Of a stretch of 64,000 nt of DNA, positions 1-12,700 are shown piece after piece. Position 1 is the stretch's first letter. Each line of letters opens with the position of its first letter. The position numbers were made by a program, and so were the translations under genes. Where the stretch lies: positions 63,154 to 127,153 of the forward strand of contig VZRZ01002012.1 in the NCBI GenBank assembly GCA_013398175.1. Reading direction: 5' to 3'. The stretch comes from Climacteris rufus. Its lineage: Eukaryota > Chordata > Aves > Passeriformes > Climacteridae. The notes below the pieces were generated by a model, which ran no database searches, was not told where the DNA came from, and saw only the letters and a program-made list of their open reading frames with translations.

Positions 1-976
1 AGTTATTTCTTTCATTAGGTTGTTTTTCCAGTTCTGTTCCTCTCAAAAATCTGGAATGCACAGATTTGTGTACATGCAGGTTGAACATGACTATGTATGT
101 TATGTTTGAGTAGTTTCATAGTTGTAAGAAAGCTTTCAGTTTTTATGCAGATTTCAGTTTAGGGAATGATCATCCTCTTGCTCTTTCTAACAATGTGCAA
201 TACCTACCTCTTCTTGCACTTTTTTTCTCGAGTAGATCTTTATATGGAGAGTTGGAATGTGTAATTACTTCAGTAAGATTTACATTTTATTTCACAGTTT
301 TCCACTATTGAAATATTCCTTTCTGCTGTTAAAAAACTCCAGTTTTCAGTCCTGTGCATTTGAAAAATGTTAAATATTGTCAGACTTGAACTATAAATTC
401 TTTCTTATGTCCCTTGTTTGAATTGAAAAACCACAGTACTTGACATATCTCATGCACAACTACATTGTTAGACTTTATAGGGAACAATCTTGTATTAGCA
501 GGAGAGAGTAAGCTCAGTTGGATCATTAGTCTGTGAATGTTTTTTTTCTTTGATAAGCCATTGAATATTAAGAAACCGAGAATAAAATTCAGCATTCCAG
601 GTAAATTTAAAAAAACTATCATTGATATAATTGGGTTTTATGATGTGTGTCTTTATAAATGTCAGGTATCCAGAGAGGTACCTTGAGGTAGGTATCAACC
701 TACCTCAAATTCTACTTTATTGGAAAATACAGTCAATTATATGAAAAGGCAGTTGAACATACTAAATTCTTTTCTTTATGAATTCTTTGATGAAAGCAGA
801 AGATTGCATATCTATCTCAACCTCAGAATAAAATTTTGTTTTAAATAAATGATTTCTATGCTGTTTCCCTTGCATTTGTCAGAACAGATGTAATAATGAT
901 GCCTCAGAATTGACTTTTCAAAACTCAAGTTATTTTGTTGCAGAAATTTCATGGTTCAAATAATTGTATTTTTCAG
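1..976 (+). other. SMCHD1: SMCHD1 intron (5' part outside window)
   Basis: AT-rich sequence with no exon recognisable as SMCHD1. The preceding SMCHD1 exon is expected upstream of base 1. Confidence 0.75.
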
Positions 977-1047
977 TGTTTGGTATGCTCTTGGGTGACA
1001 CTATCATTATAGATAACTTGGATGCTGCCAACCACTACAGGAAAGAG
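977..1047 (+). CDS. SMCHD1: SMCHD1 exon encoding FGMLLGD...HYRKE
   Basis: The acceptor is a T-rich stretch ending ttttcag before 977 and the donor is GAG|gtatgt at 1047/1048. The exon enters with two bases of a split codon, probably Val, then reads FGMLLGDTIIIDNLDAANHY-RKE and ends in phase 0. The peptide is near-identical to the mammalian protein just C-terminal to the hinge core. Confidence 0.92.
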
Positions 1048-4000
1048 GTATGTTTCAATTGTTCTTGACATTTTATAATACAGATATATTGCATAGCTAC
1101 ATATTTAATACATTACAAACTTAGAATTGTTGCCAAGTTTAATTCTGTGTTAGCTGTGAATGTGCTTGCTGTCTGTGGGTCTCAGAGCACTTAACAGTGA
1201 ATGAAATCTGTTCTTGGCACTTACAAAATTGTCTCCATTCAACAAATTGCATTATGTGAATGTCCCCATCATTCATGGGACCATGTTTGTAAAGAGAAGC
1301 TTTTTCAGTTGAAATAATGATTCAGCATAAGAATGTAGAACTGTTCTAATTGCCATTGCTTCTTAGTATATGTAGATAATAAACTTTTTCCAGTTTATTC
1401 TAAATTCTGCCTTCAGAGTTCTGATAAAATGTGAGAACCCAAACACCAAAAAAAATAGTCTTCATAATTATTGACAGTACAGATTTTAATATATGCATTC
1501 TATTGCTTGAAAGCAAAAGTCTTGACATGTAATTTCATAAAATACATTTTCATTAGGGAACAGGTTGCATTGCAGTTGAAAAATACGAGGCTTCACAACA
1601 GCATTGCTGAAAACTTGGGTTTTTCATGGAGTTACTAATTTAATGTAACTTTTTATACCTGTGTAGGTTGTGAAAATTACACATTGCCCTACCTTGCTGA
1701 CTAGGGAAGGAGACAGGATTCGCAGCAATGGAAAATTTGGAGGCCTGCAGAACAAAGCTCCTCCAATGGACAAACTCAGAGGAATGGTATTTGGAGCACC
1801 AATGCCAAAACTTTACTCTACTTTTTCTGGACAGATAGGTGGGTTAATGAAGTAAAAAAAATACAAAATTTCTGTTGCTTATATTGTTTGCCTATGTTTT
1901 TTATTCTCTTAAGTAATATAGAAAGGAAACTTCAATTATGAAGTTATTTTAAGAAAAATTGCCTGTACAATGTTCTGTTTATAAATGTGCCTTTTCCTAA
2001 ATGCTTATAGCTATTAAATTTCCTGAAAGAAAAAATAATGAGATATTCCCTTTTTTTTCTTAATCTAATTAAAGAAGGAGTATAAGCAGTAATAATCATT
2101 CAAACAGCAGGCATGAGAAGCTTGAGCTGATTGAATTCCAGCATTATTGAAAACAAGTTTCAGGTCTTTTTACTCTGGAAACACCAGATTACTGTGCAAG
2201 TAATCTCTATGAAGCAGTGATAGAAAAAATCATGTTCTCCTAAGAGAGAACATCTCATAAGCTACCCTGTATTTCCTGTGGGACCTCTTCCATTTCACTG
2301 TGTGCTTGGAATCTTCCTTTTGGAATAAAGGTCATAAATGAAGTCAGAAGATGCAGTGTCTGACATGTAGCAGCTGAGCTGACTGATTGGTAAAACACTG
2401 GAAAGTCTTATTTACAAACAAGATTGTTCTTCAGTACTTAAATACTTAATTTTCAAAAGAAAGGCCATGAAGTTGATCCATGACAGTATACCTAGGCATT
2501 TGCAATGGAGAGAACACATGTACCTGTTGGGGTGGCTGTATTTATGAGCAAACTCCTTAACACTCACCAGTTGAGTAAGTTAAAAAATAAGGACTGAAAA
2601 GATTTTTCCTAGATATTTCAATGAAAATATATTACATGGAGGAAAAACACAGTAAGCATGTTAATCACAGACTAAAATATTCTGGACTTAGCACACTTTG
2701 TCTATCAGCATGTTTTCAATTATTGAACTCAGCTATTATCCAATAAGAACTAAATTCTGGAATTTTCTGTAATTTAGTACGGAAGTAATCATGGTAGAAG
2801 AAAAGGGCATGTTTGAATTTCACTTAGATAGATACTAGACATTTAAAGGAAAATCATAATAAAATTCCATTTAAAGGACAGCATCTCATTACACAGGGAT
2901 TGTTTTGAACTTAATTTCACACTTAGAATAAGTTCTGACATGCTCTTCTTCAATGTTTGCAGCATAAAAGTTTCTTAATCTGTGATTACTCTGGCAAGGT
3001 ACTTGTAAAGTAAGTTGTACTAAGAATTTGCAGTGCCTTTTGTCACCCCATGGCAAACTTAAGGTAATTTAGTGTTCAGTTAAGGTTTATGCAAAATACC
3101 TCATACTCACCTCAGAGGAAAATGAATGAGCCTGGACTAAAGTGCTTGAGCCCTTCCTTTATTCCTTGACATGTTTATTCAATGCCTGGATGAGGAAAAA
3201 CTTTTTTGTCTCACACATTTAAAAAGGAAAAAGGATTGTCAACAAAATCTATACCCTTGTTTATCTGAGTCTACTTGATTAGATTTCCATATGAGACAAA
3301 GTGAAAGTTGATAAATGTTCTCTTGGTCCACAAGGTGGAATACAATTCAAGCCAGTAATGCAAGCATCTGCTTTGTAGCACTGAGAACAAAACAAGCTAC
3401 AAGCACTGAATCTCATCAAAGGTAGAATATTTCCTTTGCAGCACACAAGCAACAAGATGTGTAAAGTGTCATCAGTTTCCCCAGAAAAAAACCCCTCATT
3501 TTCAGAGTTTACCTTACTGTCATCTAAGATATGGACTCAGAAAGAAAAGAGGAGCTAAAGTATTGGATACTATTTTTTTTTTCAGTCACCCTTTATAGTC
3601 ATTTTAAGAATAGCCACTGATCCACTATAAGTTTGGATGTTTTTGTAAGTTGTGCTTGTGAAAGATAAGGTTTTTTGTGCATTTATACATTGCCTCGATT
3701 GTATTTGGTAGGTTTCTAAATGAAAACGGCCATTTATTTATTGTTCTGTGGCTTATTATTTTATTCCTCATTAGATCTTCTTCAGCAATACCGTGCAGCA
3801 GTGGTTAAACTTGAGAATGTGAATAAGGACCTTGATTTACATGTGCAGTCACTGAACACTCCAGAAATGCAAAAGAAAAAACAGGAACTTGCTGAACAAG
3901 AGAAAAGTCTCAAGCTAATAAAACAAAAATTGGGTAGGTTATTATATTATAATTTTAGTGTCCAAAAGGAGGAGAGCAGTTAACTGCAACCAGATGTATT

Positions 4001-5006
4001 CTGCTCTCACAAACTAAGTTCAGACTTCAAAGGAAGATTGTTAACATTAATTAATAGCTTAGAGATGTCACATTTTAAGGAAAGAATAGAAAAACTGTAT
4101 GTATAGTATGATGCTGTGGATATTGCCTAGAGCAGCACTGCCCTGTATTGTGTTCAGATAATAAAAATGTGGTCATTCAGTGTCTTGTGAACACGAAACT
4201 GTGATCTCACTAATAAGAGATTATACAACTCTTCCTGGGGCTGGCCCCGTGCTACAGAACATTGGCATTCCTTTTGAAAGGACTGTGTATAAAGAGCTGA
4301 ATTGCTTTTGCTAAGGAAACACAATTGAAACATGGTGCTATAAAAAGAAACACCCTTAAGTCTGCAAGGATTGTATATCTGAGTTAGCAGTGGTTTTTAT
4401 GTCAATATCAAACAATTTATGATATTTCAAAATGTATTTTAAAAATCAAGATTTGCTCTGTGACAATTGCAGACAGTTTTTACTGTCATCTTTGAACTCT
4501 GTTTCAGAGATAAGGTAACCATAAAATTTATGACATGTCTAAAGTCTTCCTTCAAAGGTTGAACTCTGTTGTTACAGGGCCCGTTTATAACAACCAGGTT
4601 TAATTTTTCTTTTTATTTGTTCTTACTTGCAACTTTTCCATAGGTATGACTCCTGCTCTGTCAGATAAAGGAGCTGAATCATTACTTCAGCCTATAATGT
4701 TAGATATGTCTGACACCCCCATTCCTCCCAAAAGAATGCGAAGAGAAACAGTGAAAAAATTATATAGGTAAGTCTGTTCTGAATCTAGTCATCATTTTCC
4801 CATAATCTGAATTCAAAACAAAAACCAGTCTATTCTGCATATTTTTTTAAATTCATATTTGTATATTTGTTTGAAAGTCACTGTGCTATATTTTGTTTAG
4901 TTCAGAAGAATGGATCTCCTGTCCTGCAAAGCAGCAGCAGCAACTGCAAGTGCTACAAATGGCCTCTTCAGAACTTAATGGAACTCCACGAAAAAGAAAG
5001 GCATAA
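977..5006 (+). CDS. SMCHD1: SMCHD1, C-terminal coding part (five last exons, 5' end outside window)
   Basis: Structural maintenance of chromosomes flexible hinge domain-containing protein 1, a non-canonical SMC-family ATPase of the nucleus that maintains silencing on the inactive X and at clustered or imprinted loci in mammals. Only the C-terminal ~209 codons are present, spliced from 977-1047, 1667-1838, 3775-3933, 4644-4767 and 4901-5006. Exon phases join without a break. Recognisable conserved stretches are FGMLLGDTIIIDNLDAANHY, KITHCPTLLTREGDRIRSNG, GKFGGLQNKAPPMDKLRGMV, a short coiled coil (QKKKQELAEQEKSLKLIKQK) and PPKRMRRE. These belong to the segment around and after the SMC hinge; the GHKL ATPase part lies upstream of the window. 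The gene runs toward EMILIN2, as in human. Identification is confident; the extreme C-terminus is less certain because it does not resemble the mammalian tail I know. Confidence 0.93.
1667..1838 (+). CDS. SMCHD1: SMCHD1 exon encoding VVKITHCPTLLTREGDR...
   Basis: The acceptor is cctgtgtag before 1667 and the donor ATAG|gtgggt follows 1838. The exon enters in phase 0 and leaves in phase 1. It encodes VVKITHCPTLLTREGDRIRS and then NGKFGGLQNKAPPMDKLRGM, ending FSGQI plus the first base of the next Asp codon. The string is strongly conserved in vertebrates. Reading past 1838 meets a stop soon after, so the splice is required. Confidence 0.92.
3775..3933 (+). CDS. SMCHD1: SMCHD1 exon encoding the DLLQQYRAAVVKLEN coiled-coil segment
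   Basis: The acceptor is ttcctcattag before 3775 and the donor G|gtaggt follows 3933. It enters in phase 1, completing Asp, and leaves in phase 1. The peptide DLLQQYRAAVVKLENVNKDL is followed by a highly charged helix rich in K, E and Q, ending KQKLG. This matches the short C-terminal coiled coil of SMCHD1. Confidence 0.91.
4644..4767 (+). CDS. SMCHD1: SMCHD1 exon encoding GMTPALSDKG...PPKRMRRE
   Basis: The acceptor is tttccatag before 4644 and the donor AG|gtaagt follows 4767. It enters in phase 1 and leaves in phase 2. It contains GMTP at the start, then MLDMSDTPIPPKRMRRETVK, aligning with the mammalian GMTP...VPPKRMRRE segment; PPKRMRR looks like a basic nuclear-targeting patch. Failure to use this donor would give LYR then an immediate stop, so a short retained-intron C-terminus is formally possible. 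Confidence 0.88.
4901..5006 (+). CDS. SMCHD1: SMCHD1 terminal coding exon, C-terminal tail ending PRKRKA
   Basis: A good acceptor (attttgtttag) precedes 4901. The frame continues from the previous exon as SSEEWISCPAKQQQQLQVLQ and then MASSELNGTPRKRKA, with stop TAA at 5004-5006. It holds a four-glutamine run and a basic PRKRK motif just before the end. I cannot match this tail to the mammalian SMCHD1 C-terminus. Phase compatibility, the acceptor and the nearby poly(A) signal support it as the real terminal exon. Confidence 0.75.
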
Positions 5007-5295
5007 ACTAATAAGACTTGCTGGGAAAAGCTGTGTTTTGAAAATGTGAATACATTCAGTTAAAGGAAATACTCATGTTGTTTTACTATTGCTATGAAAA
5101 TTTTTATACTGATAGAAGATAAAAGTGTATTTCAGTTAGTAGTAACAAAAGTTTAAGTATTTAACATTGATAGGCCAATTTTTGTATAGTTAATTTTCAT
5201 TTCTATAAGCTTTCAGAGTTTTTATGTTGGTAAAATATATTCTTTTTTATTTATGAAAAAAATGATCTTTTCAATAAAACCGCTTCAATACAAAG
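5007..5295 (+). other. SMCHD1: SMCHD1 3' UTR
   Basis: AT-rich sequence between the TAA at 5004-5006 and the expected cleavage position about 15-25 bases after the AATAAA at 5273-5278. The length of ~290 bases is inferred from the signal position; a longer UTR using a later signal cannot be excluded. Confidence 0.65.
5273..5278 (+). terminator. SMCHD1: Poly(A) signal AATAAA of SMCHD1
   Basis: A canonical hexamer 267 bases after the SMCHD1 stop. It is followed within 60 bases by TG/T-containing sequence (attgtgtcatt), acceptable as a downstream element. Confidence 0.65.
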
Positions 5296-5893
5296 CACTG
5301 CCCATACAATCGGCAGTATTGAATACATTGTGTCATTAAATGAGAGTTTCATTTAAAAAGCATTCCAGGCTGTCTCAGAGAAGAGAACATCGTGGACTGC
5401 TCTGTTTTGATGGATGAGCTGTTGAGGTATCAGTTTAAAAAGGAAGATGTTGACATGGGAGTTCTTATCTCCTTCAGACAGTGCCAATGAAAAAACAAAG
5501 TAGTAACTTGTGAGTATGAAAAGTGTAATGGGTCTACTACAGGTGGCTGTTTTGTGGATGGGTAAGAAGAAGGTGATACTTCATGGTTGTAAATGGGACA
5601 TCAAATTGTACCAGTGCTAACCACTTTTCCACATTTGCATTACCACAGCCCTCAGGAAAGACCCTTCCTGGATAAGCAGATGAAAGATTCCTCCTTGACA
5701 TCAAAAACATAACTAGGACAGAAGGGTTTGAGTAGGAAACAGTAGTCACAAAGGAAAAAGAAAAATCTTTACCATTGATCTCTGTGTATGAATTTTAAGA
5801 GTTGGAAATGGAGACTTAAGCTGGAGGTAAAATAATCATATTGGGAAACTAGATAAACATGGACAGAAATTTACTTTATAAGGCTGTCTCCAG

Positions 5894-5896
<3 letters not shown>

Positions 5897-5927
<31 letters not shown>

Positions 5928-5947
5928 AAAGAAAGAGAAAAAAAAAC
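5897..5947 (+). repeat. A29 homopolymer followed by A/G-rich tail
   Basis: Twenty-nine consecutive A at 5897-5925, then a purine-only stretch of A with scattered G to 5947. It could be the tail of an old retroposed copy or a plain expanded A tract; no donor gene or target-site duplication was recognised. Confidence 0.9.
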
Positions 5948-8900
5948 CTAACCTAATCTTTCAGTTTTCATAAACACTGGGAAAATTAAGTTGGCCATGT
6001 TTTAAGACATGGAGTCTTAAAATGCTAGAGAAAATATTCAACAGGTAAATGACACCCAAAAAGAGAAAGATAGTCAAAAATCTTCTCTAGTGATCTGCAT
6101 CACAAAGATTTTACTGATGAACAGGGCAGAAAGGGATCAGGCATGATTAAAGATACAATTTCAGTCAGGTTCAGAGGAAGCAGCTGGAAACAGACTTGAC
6201 TGAATGAAAAAGATAGTGTTAGAAAAAGAATAGAAAGCTAAACTTGAGAAAGTATAAAACTATTAGTTAAAGCCGTGTAAATAAAGAACATAGGAGACTG
6301 TTCAAGGGTGTGGAGGTGTTGGTTCACACCTGCCTCAAAGAATTTGTGCCTGGGAGTGGAAGTTAACACCAAAAGCACTGATTTAATTCTTTGAACAACA
6401 TGCATTTTATATACAGCTTTTCTGAAAAAGGACTTTCAAAGATATTGTGGCATCCTCCTAGAAGTTTCAGTGCGCTGATCACTGGTACACATCTCTGTGA
6501 CTGTTCTAATAAAATTAAATTTCTCCAAATTGAAGAGAAATTAAGCAGTGCAGTTGGGGGTGGAAGATTCTCCAAAGCTTCCTTCCTTAAAGAGAGGCTA
6601 AGCATCAAATTGTCTTGTTCTTAAAGTAAATAAATACATTCAAATACAACATGGAACACCAACAAGAAACTAAGCTAGCCCTGCCTCACTCCTTTTTCCT
6701 GTTTTTCAGCTCTAAATTTAGACATCAAGACTTGAACCAGGCACCCATAATGAAGGGTTTGCCATGTAATAAATTGTCCCACCACACCAAGTTACTTGGT
6801 AGTACCTCTTTTAAAAATGTATTTCAGTCTGACATCTCCCTTGCATCAGCCTCCAGTCTTTGGATAACCTTCAATCTTACTGGATTAAATACATATTCTA
6901 ACAGAAATTTCTAACAGGAATGTTTCCTTTTGGAATTAACATCTTGCCTTTGGTAGTCAATGTAGGCACTACCAGCATCATGTGATGTATCTCCCTAATG
7001 GAAGAAGCAAACAGAAAATTAAGGATGGTTTCCAGGGTTGCAAAATAGCTATCAGAGATTTCAGGAAATTTCACCAGGGAACTTTCAGGATTTTCCAGCA
7101 GAGTGATTGCAGGTTATTCCAGTGCAAGTTACAGCTTGTGCTAGCTGATTTGATCCTGACAACATCTTCCAGCTCTGCAGGGAAGTGTCAATCTTTTCCT
7201 TTCCCCACTGTACTCTGTCCCAGAGCAGAACAGGGAGCTCAGCCACGCTGGGCTGTGTGTGTTGTCCTTGACTGGTTTCATGAGGGGCTGGTGGAAATCC
7301 AGCCAGGAAAACTGGGAGAAAGTGGTTGCATCTCTGGTTTGGGGCTGCCTGTAGGAGTGGGGATAGCCCATGTAACCCTGGGATGTGGGTTGGGTGAGAA
7401 ATCCTTCCTTGCCAAACCTCACTTGTGTTACAGCCCCACCATCAGCACCCTGACTCTACATTGCTACAATCCCAGCATCACATCTCCAGCACTTCTCTAG
7501 CCAGTTATCCCATCTGGGACTTCTCTGCCTCCTGCAGGGCTCTTGTCAGCCCGAGCTGCAGCTCAGGGAATAAGGAGAGGGAAGGAGCTCAGGGATGATG
7601 GCCAGGGAAGCAGAAGGAAAGCAGAGCAGCAGGTGAGGCTGGAACTGCTGCAGGATGGTGCAATTTTACTGTTCCATCAGTAGCTTAGAGGAAAGCCACA
7701 CCATTCCAAATGTCCATTCAGACATTTGTGAGACTTCAGCAGGGTAATTCCTGGAAGTTTTCTGCTGAAGCATCTGGAGTAGGTGCATATTTGATAGGTT
7801 GGTTTTATAGTCTGAACTACGTTTCAGCTTAGCCTTTAGAGAGACACAGAGATTGGGGAAGGCTCATACTTCAGTTGGTCACAATAGGAAGAGAGAGAGG
7901 TAAGTTGCTTGCTTTTTTTTAATGTGACAGCAAAGGTGCCAGCTTTTTTAAAGACTTTTGGTTATAGATGTTACTGGGGTTGTGGTAGTGTCATTTGGTG
8001 GGTATTTAATAAAGCATTAGTAAGGAACTGTAATTAAAACATAATCTGCCTTCATGCACCTACATTTTCTCCTAACTCTGTTCCCAAGTTGTTGGGTTTG
8101 GATCTTTTTAATTTTTAGGAAACAAAGCCCATTAAGATGGTGTTTCTTGAGCACACAGCAAGGATAGGCAACCATCACAGAACAGATCAGCAGTAATTCC
8201 TTTTCACCTGCCAAAGTGCAGTACAGCACAGGAGAAGCCCAAATTAGTTTTAATATTTCCTTTTTAAAAAACTAGTTTGCTTATTATCTGGGAACTAAAG
8301 CATGTTTTGCTGATGGTAGCAGTAACAGTATCAGGATAAAGCAGCTGTTCACCTCCGTACTGCCTGTTGCTGGAAAAGGTGTATCCAGTGATTTTGTCCT
8401 TCCTGCCACACCAGATCATCTCCCCAGGCTTTACTAACAGGCATCATTTCAGGTACATAAAAAGTATAGACATGGATGTGCATACACACACCAAATTGTA
8501 TTTGTGTATGGGTGCATGTATTTCCTCTGTTATCCTGAATTTCCCTAAACAGGCTCTTCCCCACCCACTGAGACTATAGAAATGCATAAAATTCAGGAGA
8601 GCTACTGTGTTGAGTGGATGTCCTTTAGCTGCACACATCCCCTATCTCTGCCTGTGTGGCATGTCTTCTCTGCTATGAAATTATTCCAAGAGCAGAGCAG
8701 CCTCAGCTTTACAGACAAAACTGACATAAAAAAGGTGTGTATGTACACTGAGTGCACTTGTATTTTAAACCAGCATATCTATAAAATTAAGGACAATTTT
8801 CAGATATTAGAGGCAAAAACCTAGCATCTTCGATTTGCAAATATATTAATTCCACGGATTTTACAATATATGTTAATGGGTTCTTACAAGTCTTGATGGT

Positions 8901-9486
8901 TTTTATAGGACTCTGTTTATGAGGGCTCTAAAGAAATCCCCTCTCATTACTTTAAGGATAATTATTTTACAGTAGCCTAGGTGTTTGTGACTACACTGTT
9001 TAGGCCCTGTTTGTGTGCACACCATCAAGCACACGTGTACTTTGTAACAGAAATGGGCCACAAAGACCTTCCTTCAACCTGCCAAAACTGCAAAAATTTT
9101 ATACAACAGCACAACTATTTATTTCACAGTCTTACATAGGACCAAACTATGAAAGAATCTTTTTCATCTAATAACACAGTCTAAGAATCCTTGCCTATAC
9201 TATATAATATTCACCCTTTTTAGCAAATGAACATTACTTTCTAATTACTTGAAGGACATTTAGTGGGCTCTCATTTCCTATTATCCACTCCCTATTCATC
9301 CCTCATCCTGTAACTGTAGCAAATCAATTAAACCATATAATGGAACAAATATACAAATTATTGCATTCAAAAGCTTGATTTCTAAAGCAGAAAAATTACT
9401 TTCTTTTCCCCCAATGTACTTAGAAGTTTGGAAGAATGGTGAATCAACTAACTTATCTGCAGGAACCTCTCATTCATAATTTTTCG

Positions 9487-9503
9487 CAAAAAAAAAAAAA
9501 AAA
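9487..9503 (+). repeat. Poly(A) tract
   Basis: An uninterrupted run of about 17 A in AT-rich intergenic sequence. Confidence 0.85.
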
Positions 9504-9689
9504 TTGGTAGGTTAAAAAGTTACTGAATAAAAAACCGAGTTGTTGAACTAAAAGTTGCTACTACTTTGTTTAATGGAAGATGGGAATGATCCCAAAAAAA
9601 CCTAAAAGTTAACTTTCCCCAGTAAACAGCTAGTGGAACCAAATGTTTCATATTAGATACAGCTCCTGCTTTTAGCGTGTTCTTACAAA

Positions 9690-9729
9690 CAAAATATAGT
9701 AGAGAAAATAGATCCAAAATATAGTAGAG
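9690..9729 (+). repeat. Short direct duplication, 25-base period
   Basis: The 15-base word caaaatatagtagag occurs at 9690-9704 and again at 9715-9729, separated by aaaatagatc. Confidence 0.85.
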
Positions 9730-12700
9730 GAATGTGATGGCAGTGTCAGAAAGTCAGTAAAGACTGCCTTAGAAGGGAAGGTGGACTGTCCTGCTGCTGC
9801 TCTCTTTTCCTTTGGAGAACCTGTCTTTGTAATCTTTGTAACTCTGAGGGTCTCTCAGCACGAGCATGCTCCTGTGTGCAGGTATAAAACCAACCCAAAC
9901 TGATGGAGAAGATACAGATCAAAGGTCCAGCTCTGCTCAGACTGGAAGAGCTGGTTGAGCAAGAGGAAGATTCATGACAGCCTGAGGAATTCGAAAAGAA
10001 TTCTTCTGAAACAATGGAGGAGGCCATTCACATGTTGCTCAAGAGGTTCTTTTCTTCAGCAGAGTCCCGGGGCAATTCTAGGACAGAGAATGTCCTGTGA
10101 AAAGTGAGAAGGGATGGTTAGAAGTCCTCTTGCATTAATAAGGGCTTCTGGCACAAGCATGAGCATAGTTTCAGTAATGCATTCCAGAGCTCACCCAGCA
10201 ATGATGGGAAGGCAAAGCAGAGCTGCTGCAGTGGAATCACACTGAGGACAGCGTCACACGTGAGGCCTCGCATGCTGAAACCAACTCTGCTCCTGTTGCC
10301 AATGGTAATTTTGGCAGATAAATAGGTGACAGACAGCTGCCTTCAGTATAGCAACCTCTTCCATCATCCACACCTGAACTGACCTAAGGCATCCAACTGA
10401 GTCAAACTGATGCTGTGATTGAGTCAAACTGCTGCAGTAGCAGGGTAAAAATGGTTAAATCAGTTGGTGAATTATGGTGTGCTGCTCTTCCAGTGTGGTG
10501 GTGCACAGACATGCAAGCTTGCAACTAATCATGTACTGCACTGGCATTTTAAGCAGCATTTTGAAGTTTGTAAGTACATGCTGAGCAGAGATCCTTCGGA
10601 TACCAAAGGCAGTTTGTTGTCATGCACAGCTTGAAAGGAAAAAATCCCTCTGAAAGTGGATGGTTGGACCAAGACTGATTTATCTAGCTTGTCTCTGGAT
10701 GGAGATTACACCTACCTGCAAGACTGAGCCCATCTAGGAGTCCATGTCAGAGCATCTGACCTGTCCAGGATCTGAACATTCTTGTCCTCCTCTTTTCTCT
10801 GAAAACAAACACTGGCATAGTGCTGGCATAGTGCTGTGCTTGTCTTACACTGCTCAAAGCCAAAAGGGTCTTTCCTTTTTCCCTTTAACTCTTATTGGAA
10901 TAAGCTTGTGATGCTGGTAGAGTTCTCATCTCCTACCAATCTTTGCCACACATGTGCCAAGATACTTCAAAGACAAACAAGAGTCTTCAGAGAAGTCCAA
11001 ATGCAGGAGTGTGTGGTAGAGAAGGGGGAAATGTGGAAGCATTAAAGTGTAAGGAATCAGACATGGTTGGCTTTGAAATTTGGGTCTCAAGTTTCACATC
11101 TCCCAGAAGGAGACCTGGGAGTTTGGTGGGCTCTGTTGTTGGATGCTTCCAAGACTGAAGCAGCTTGGGGTTAGAGATTAACCAGCCATGGAGGCTGCTG
11201 GCTTGTGACTTGGAGAGTCCCCAAGAGACCCAGAAGTGTGATAGAAGTTCCTTAAAATGAGCAGAAAAACAGAAACTGCTGGAGTTCCCACAATAGAATA
11301 CCAGGTAAGTGTGCAAGGAGTAGCATGAATGCTGAACAGAGAGATGGACATGCTTATCAACACGAGAGACAGAGATACTCTGGCAGATTTATGGGTGACC
11401 TCAGTGGTGAGACTCCAAAAGCCTATTTTATTTTCCACACTGTCAGGTAGGCATGGATTCAGGATTCTAGTGAATATACACTGCAAAACCTCTTTGCAGT
11501 GGACTTGGAACTTAGGCCAAATACCCTGTTCCAAAAGATTTTATGGGCTACTTTTCCTCACCACTGTGATCAGATAACTTCCCTGGATTGCTGGAAGGTC
11601 ATGGAGACAGAATTAACTTTTAAAAAAAGGTTTGGTGGTAAAATAAGCAGTTTTTCTTATGGGAAAGAAAACACTCTGAATTTGTGTATCATCCTTGTGG
11701 CTCCCAGAGTCATATAATTCCCAGTTACTCAACCACCCACTGAATCAGAGCATGGGAACATGGTTTAGGCTATGCAGGCCTGAGTAATTTTTTATATTAA
11801 TATTTCCTAAGTGTAAGTATTTTCTAGAAAAATAAGTTAAGCAGGCTTGGAGAAAGAGAACTAATCATGAATATACACAGATATACTTCATGTGCCTTAT
11901 GTACATAATGCCAGGTGTTCTGGAGAATAGTCGCTCCTTATATATTGATACACTGATTCTTAAATGCCATAAATACATTTAAGATGCTAGTGTTGAATTT
12001 TTTTCCTGTACTGCTCTACCCTTTCTTATCTCAGGATTGTAATGTATACCACTTCTGGTGTTAAGAAAGATTGGAAACATTATTTTAACGAAATGTGTTG
12101 AAGTGCAAATAACAAGTGAACTTTTGAACTCTCTTGCATTCTCTGAGGATCTGGAGGGGTCTCTGCCAGGCTTGGAGAAAGAGCTGAACATGGATGCTTT
12201 TGTTAGAATTTTGGCAAATAGAATTATCTGGAATTAGCATGGTTTATTCAGATTCCAGCTTATCACTTCAAACTAGATTTCTCTTTATTAAGAATTACTC
12301 AGTTTCTCTTATGAAAGTTTACTGTATGTAAGAGGGTAATGGTGACCCTGTGTCAAATGTGTGATAGCATTATCAAAATAGAGGAATTTGGGGTCAAAGA
12401 GTTTGCTGGTTAGCTCTGTTGCCAAGACTGACTGTTCCAGATCCTTATAAAGACATGCTGACACATCTATGGGATGTGTCAAGGACCTGATGATATATGG
12501 AACATTTTCCACAACTCCACTTCAAATGGGAGCCTTTCCTTTGTTGAAAAGGATACATGTGCAGAAATTGTATGTAAAAAATAATAATGAAAATTATGCC
12601 ATCTTTGGAGTGGGGGGGATAGGGGTTAAGAACTGGAAAGAAATTTGGGCTCTTCTTCCTGAGGTGGCACAGCACAAAGCAGTGTCTTGCATTAAAATGT

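Larger units (their letters stand above)
1048..4900 (+). other. SMCHD1: SMCHD1 introns between the last five exons
   Basis: Intron intervals are 1048-1666, 1839-3774, 3934-4643 and 4768-4900. All have GT-AG ends. The last is only 133 bases. No gene or recognisable mobile element was seen inside them. Confidence 0.85.

Noticed and set aside
6982..7500. 172-codon open frame on + strand in a locally GC-richer patch
   Set aside because: No recognisable domain, biased low-information composition, no splice or promoter context; the opposite strand is also open over 7141-7422, as expected of GC-rich chance frames.
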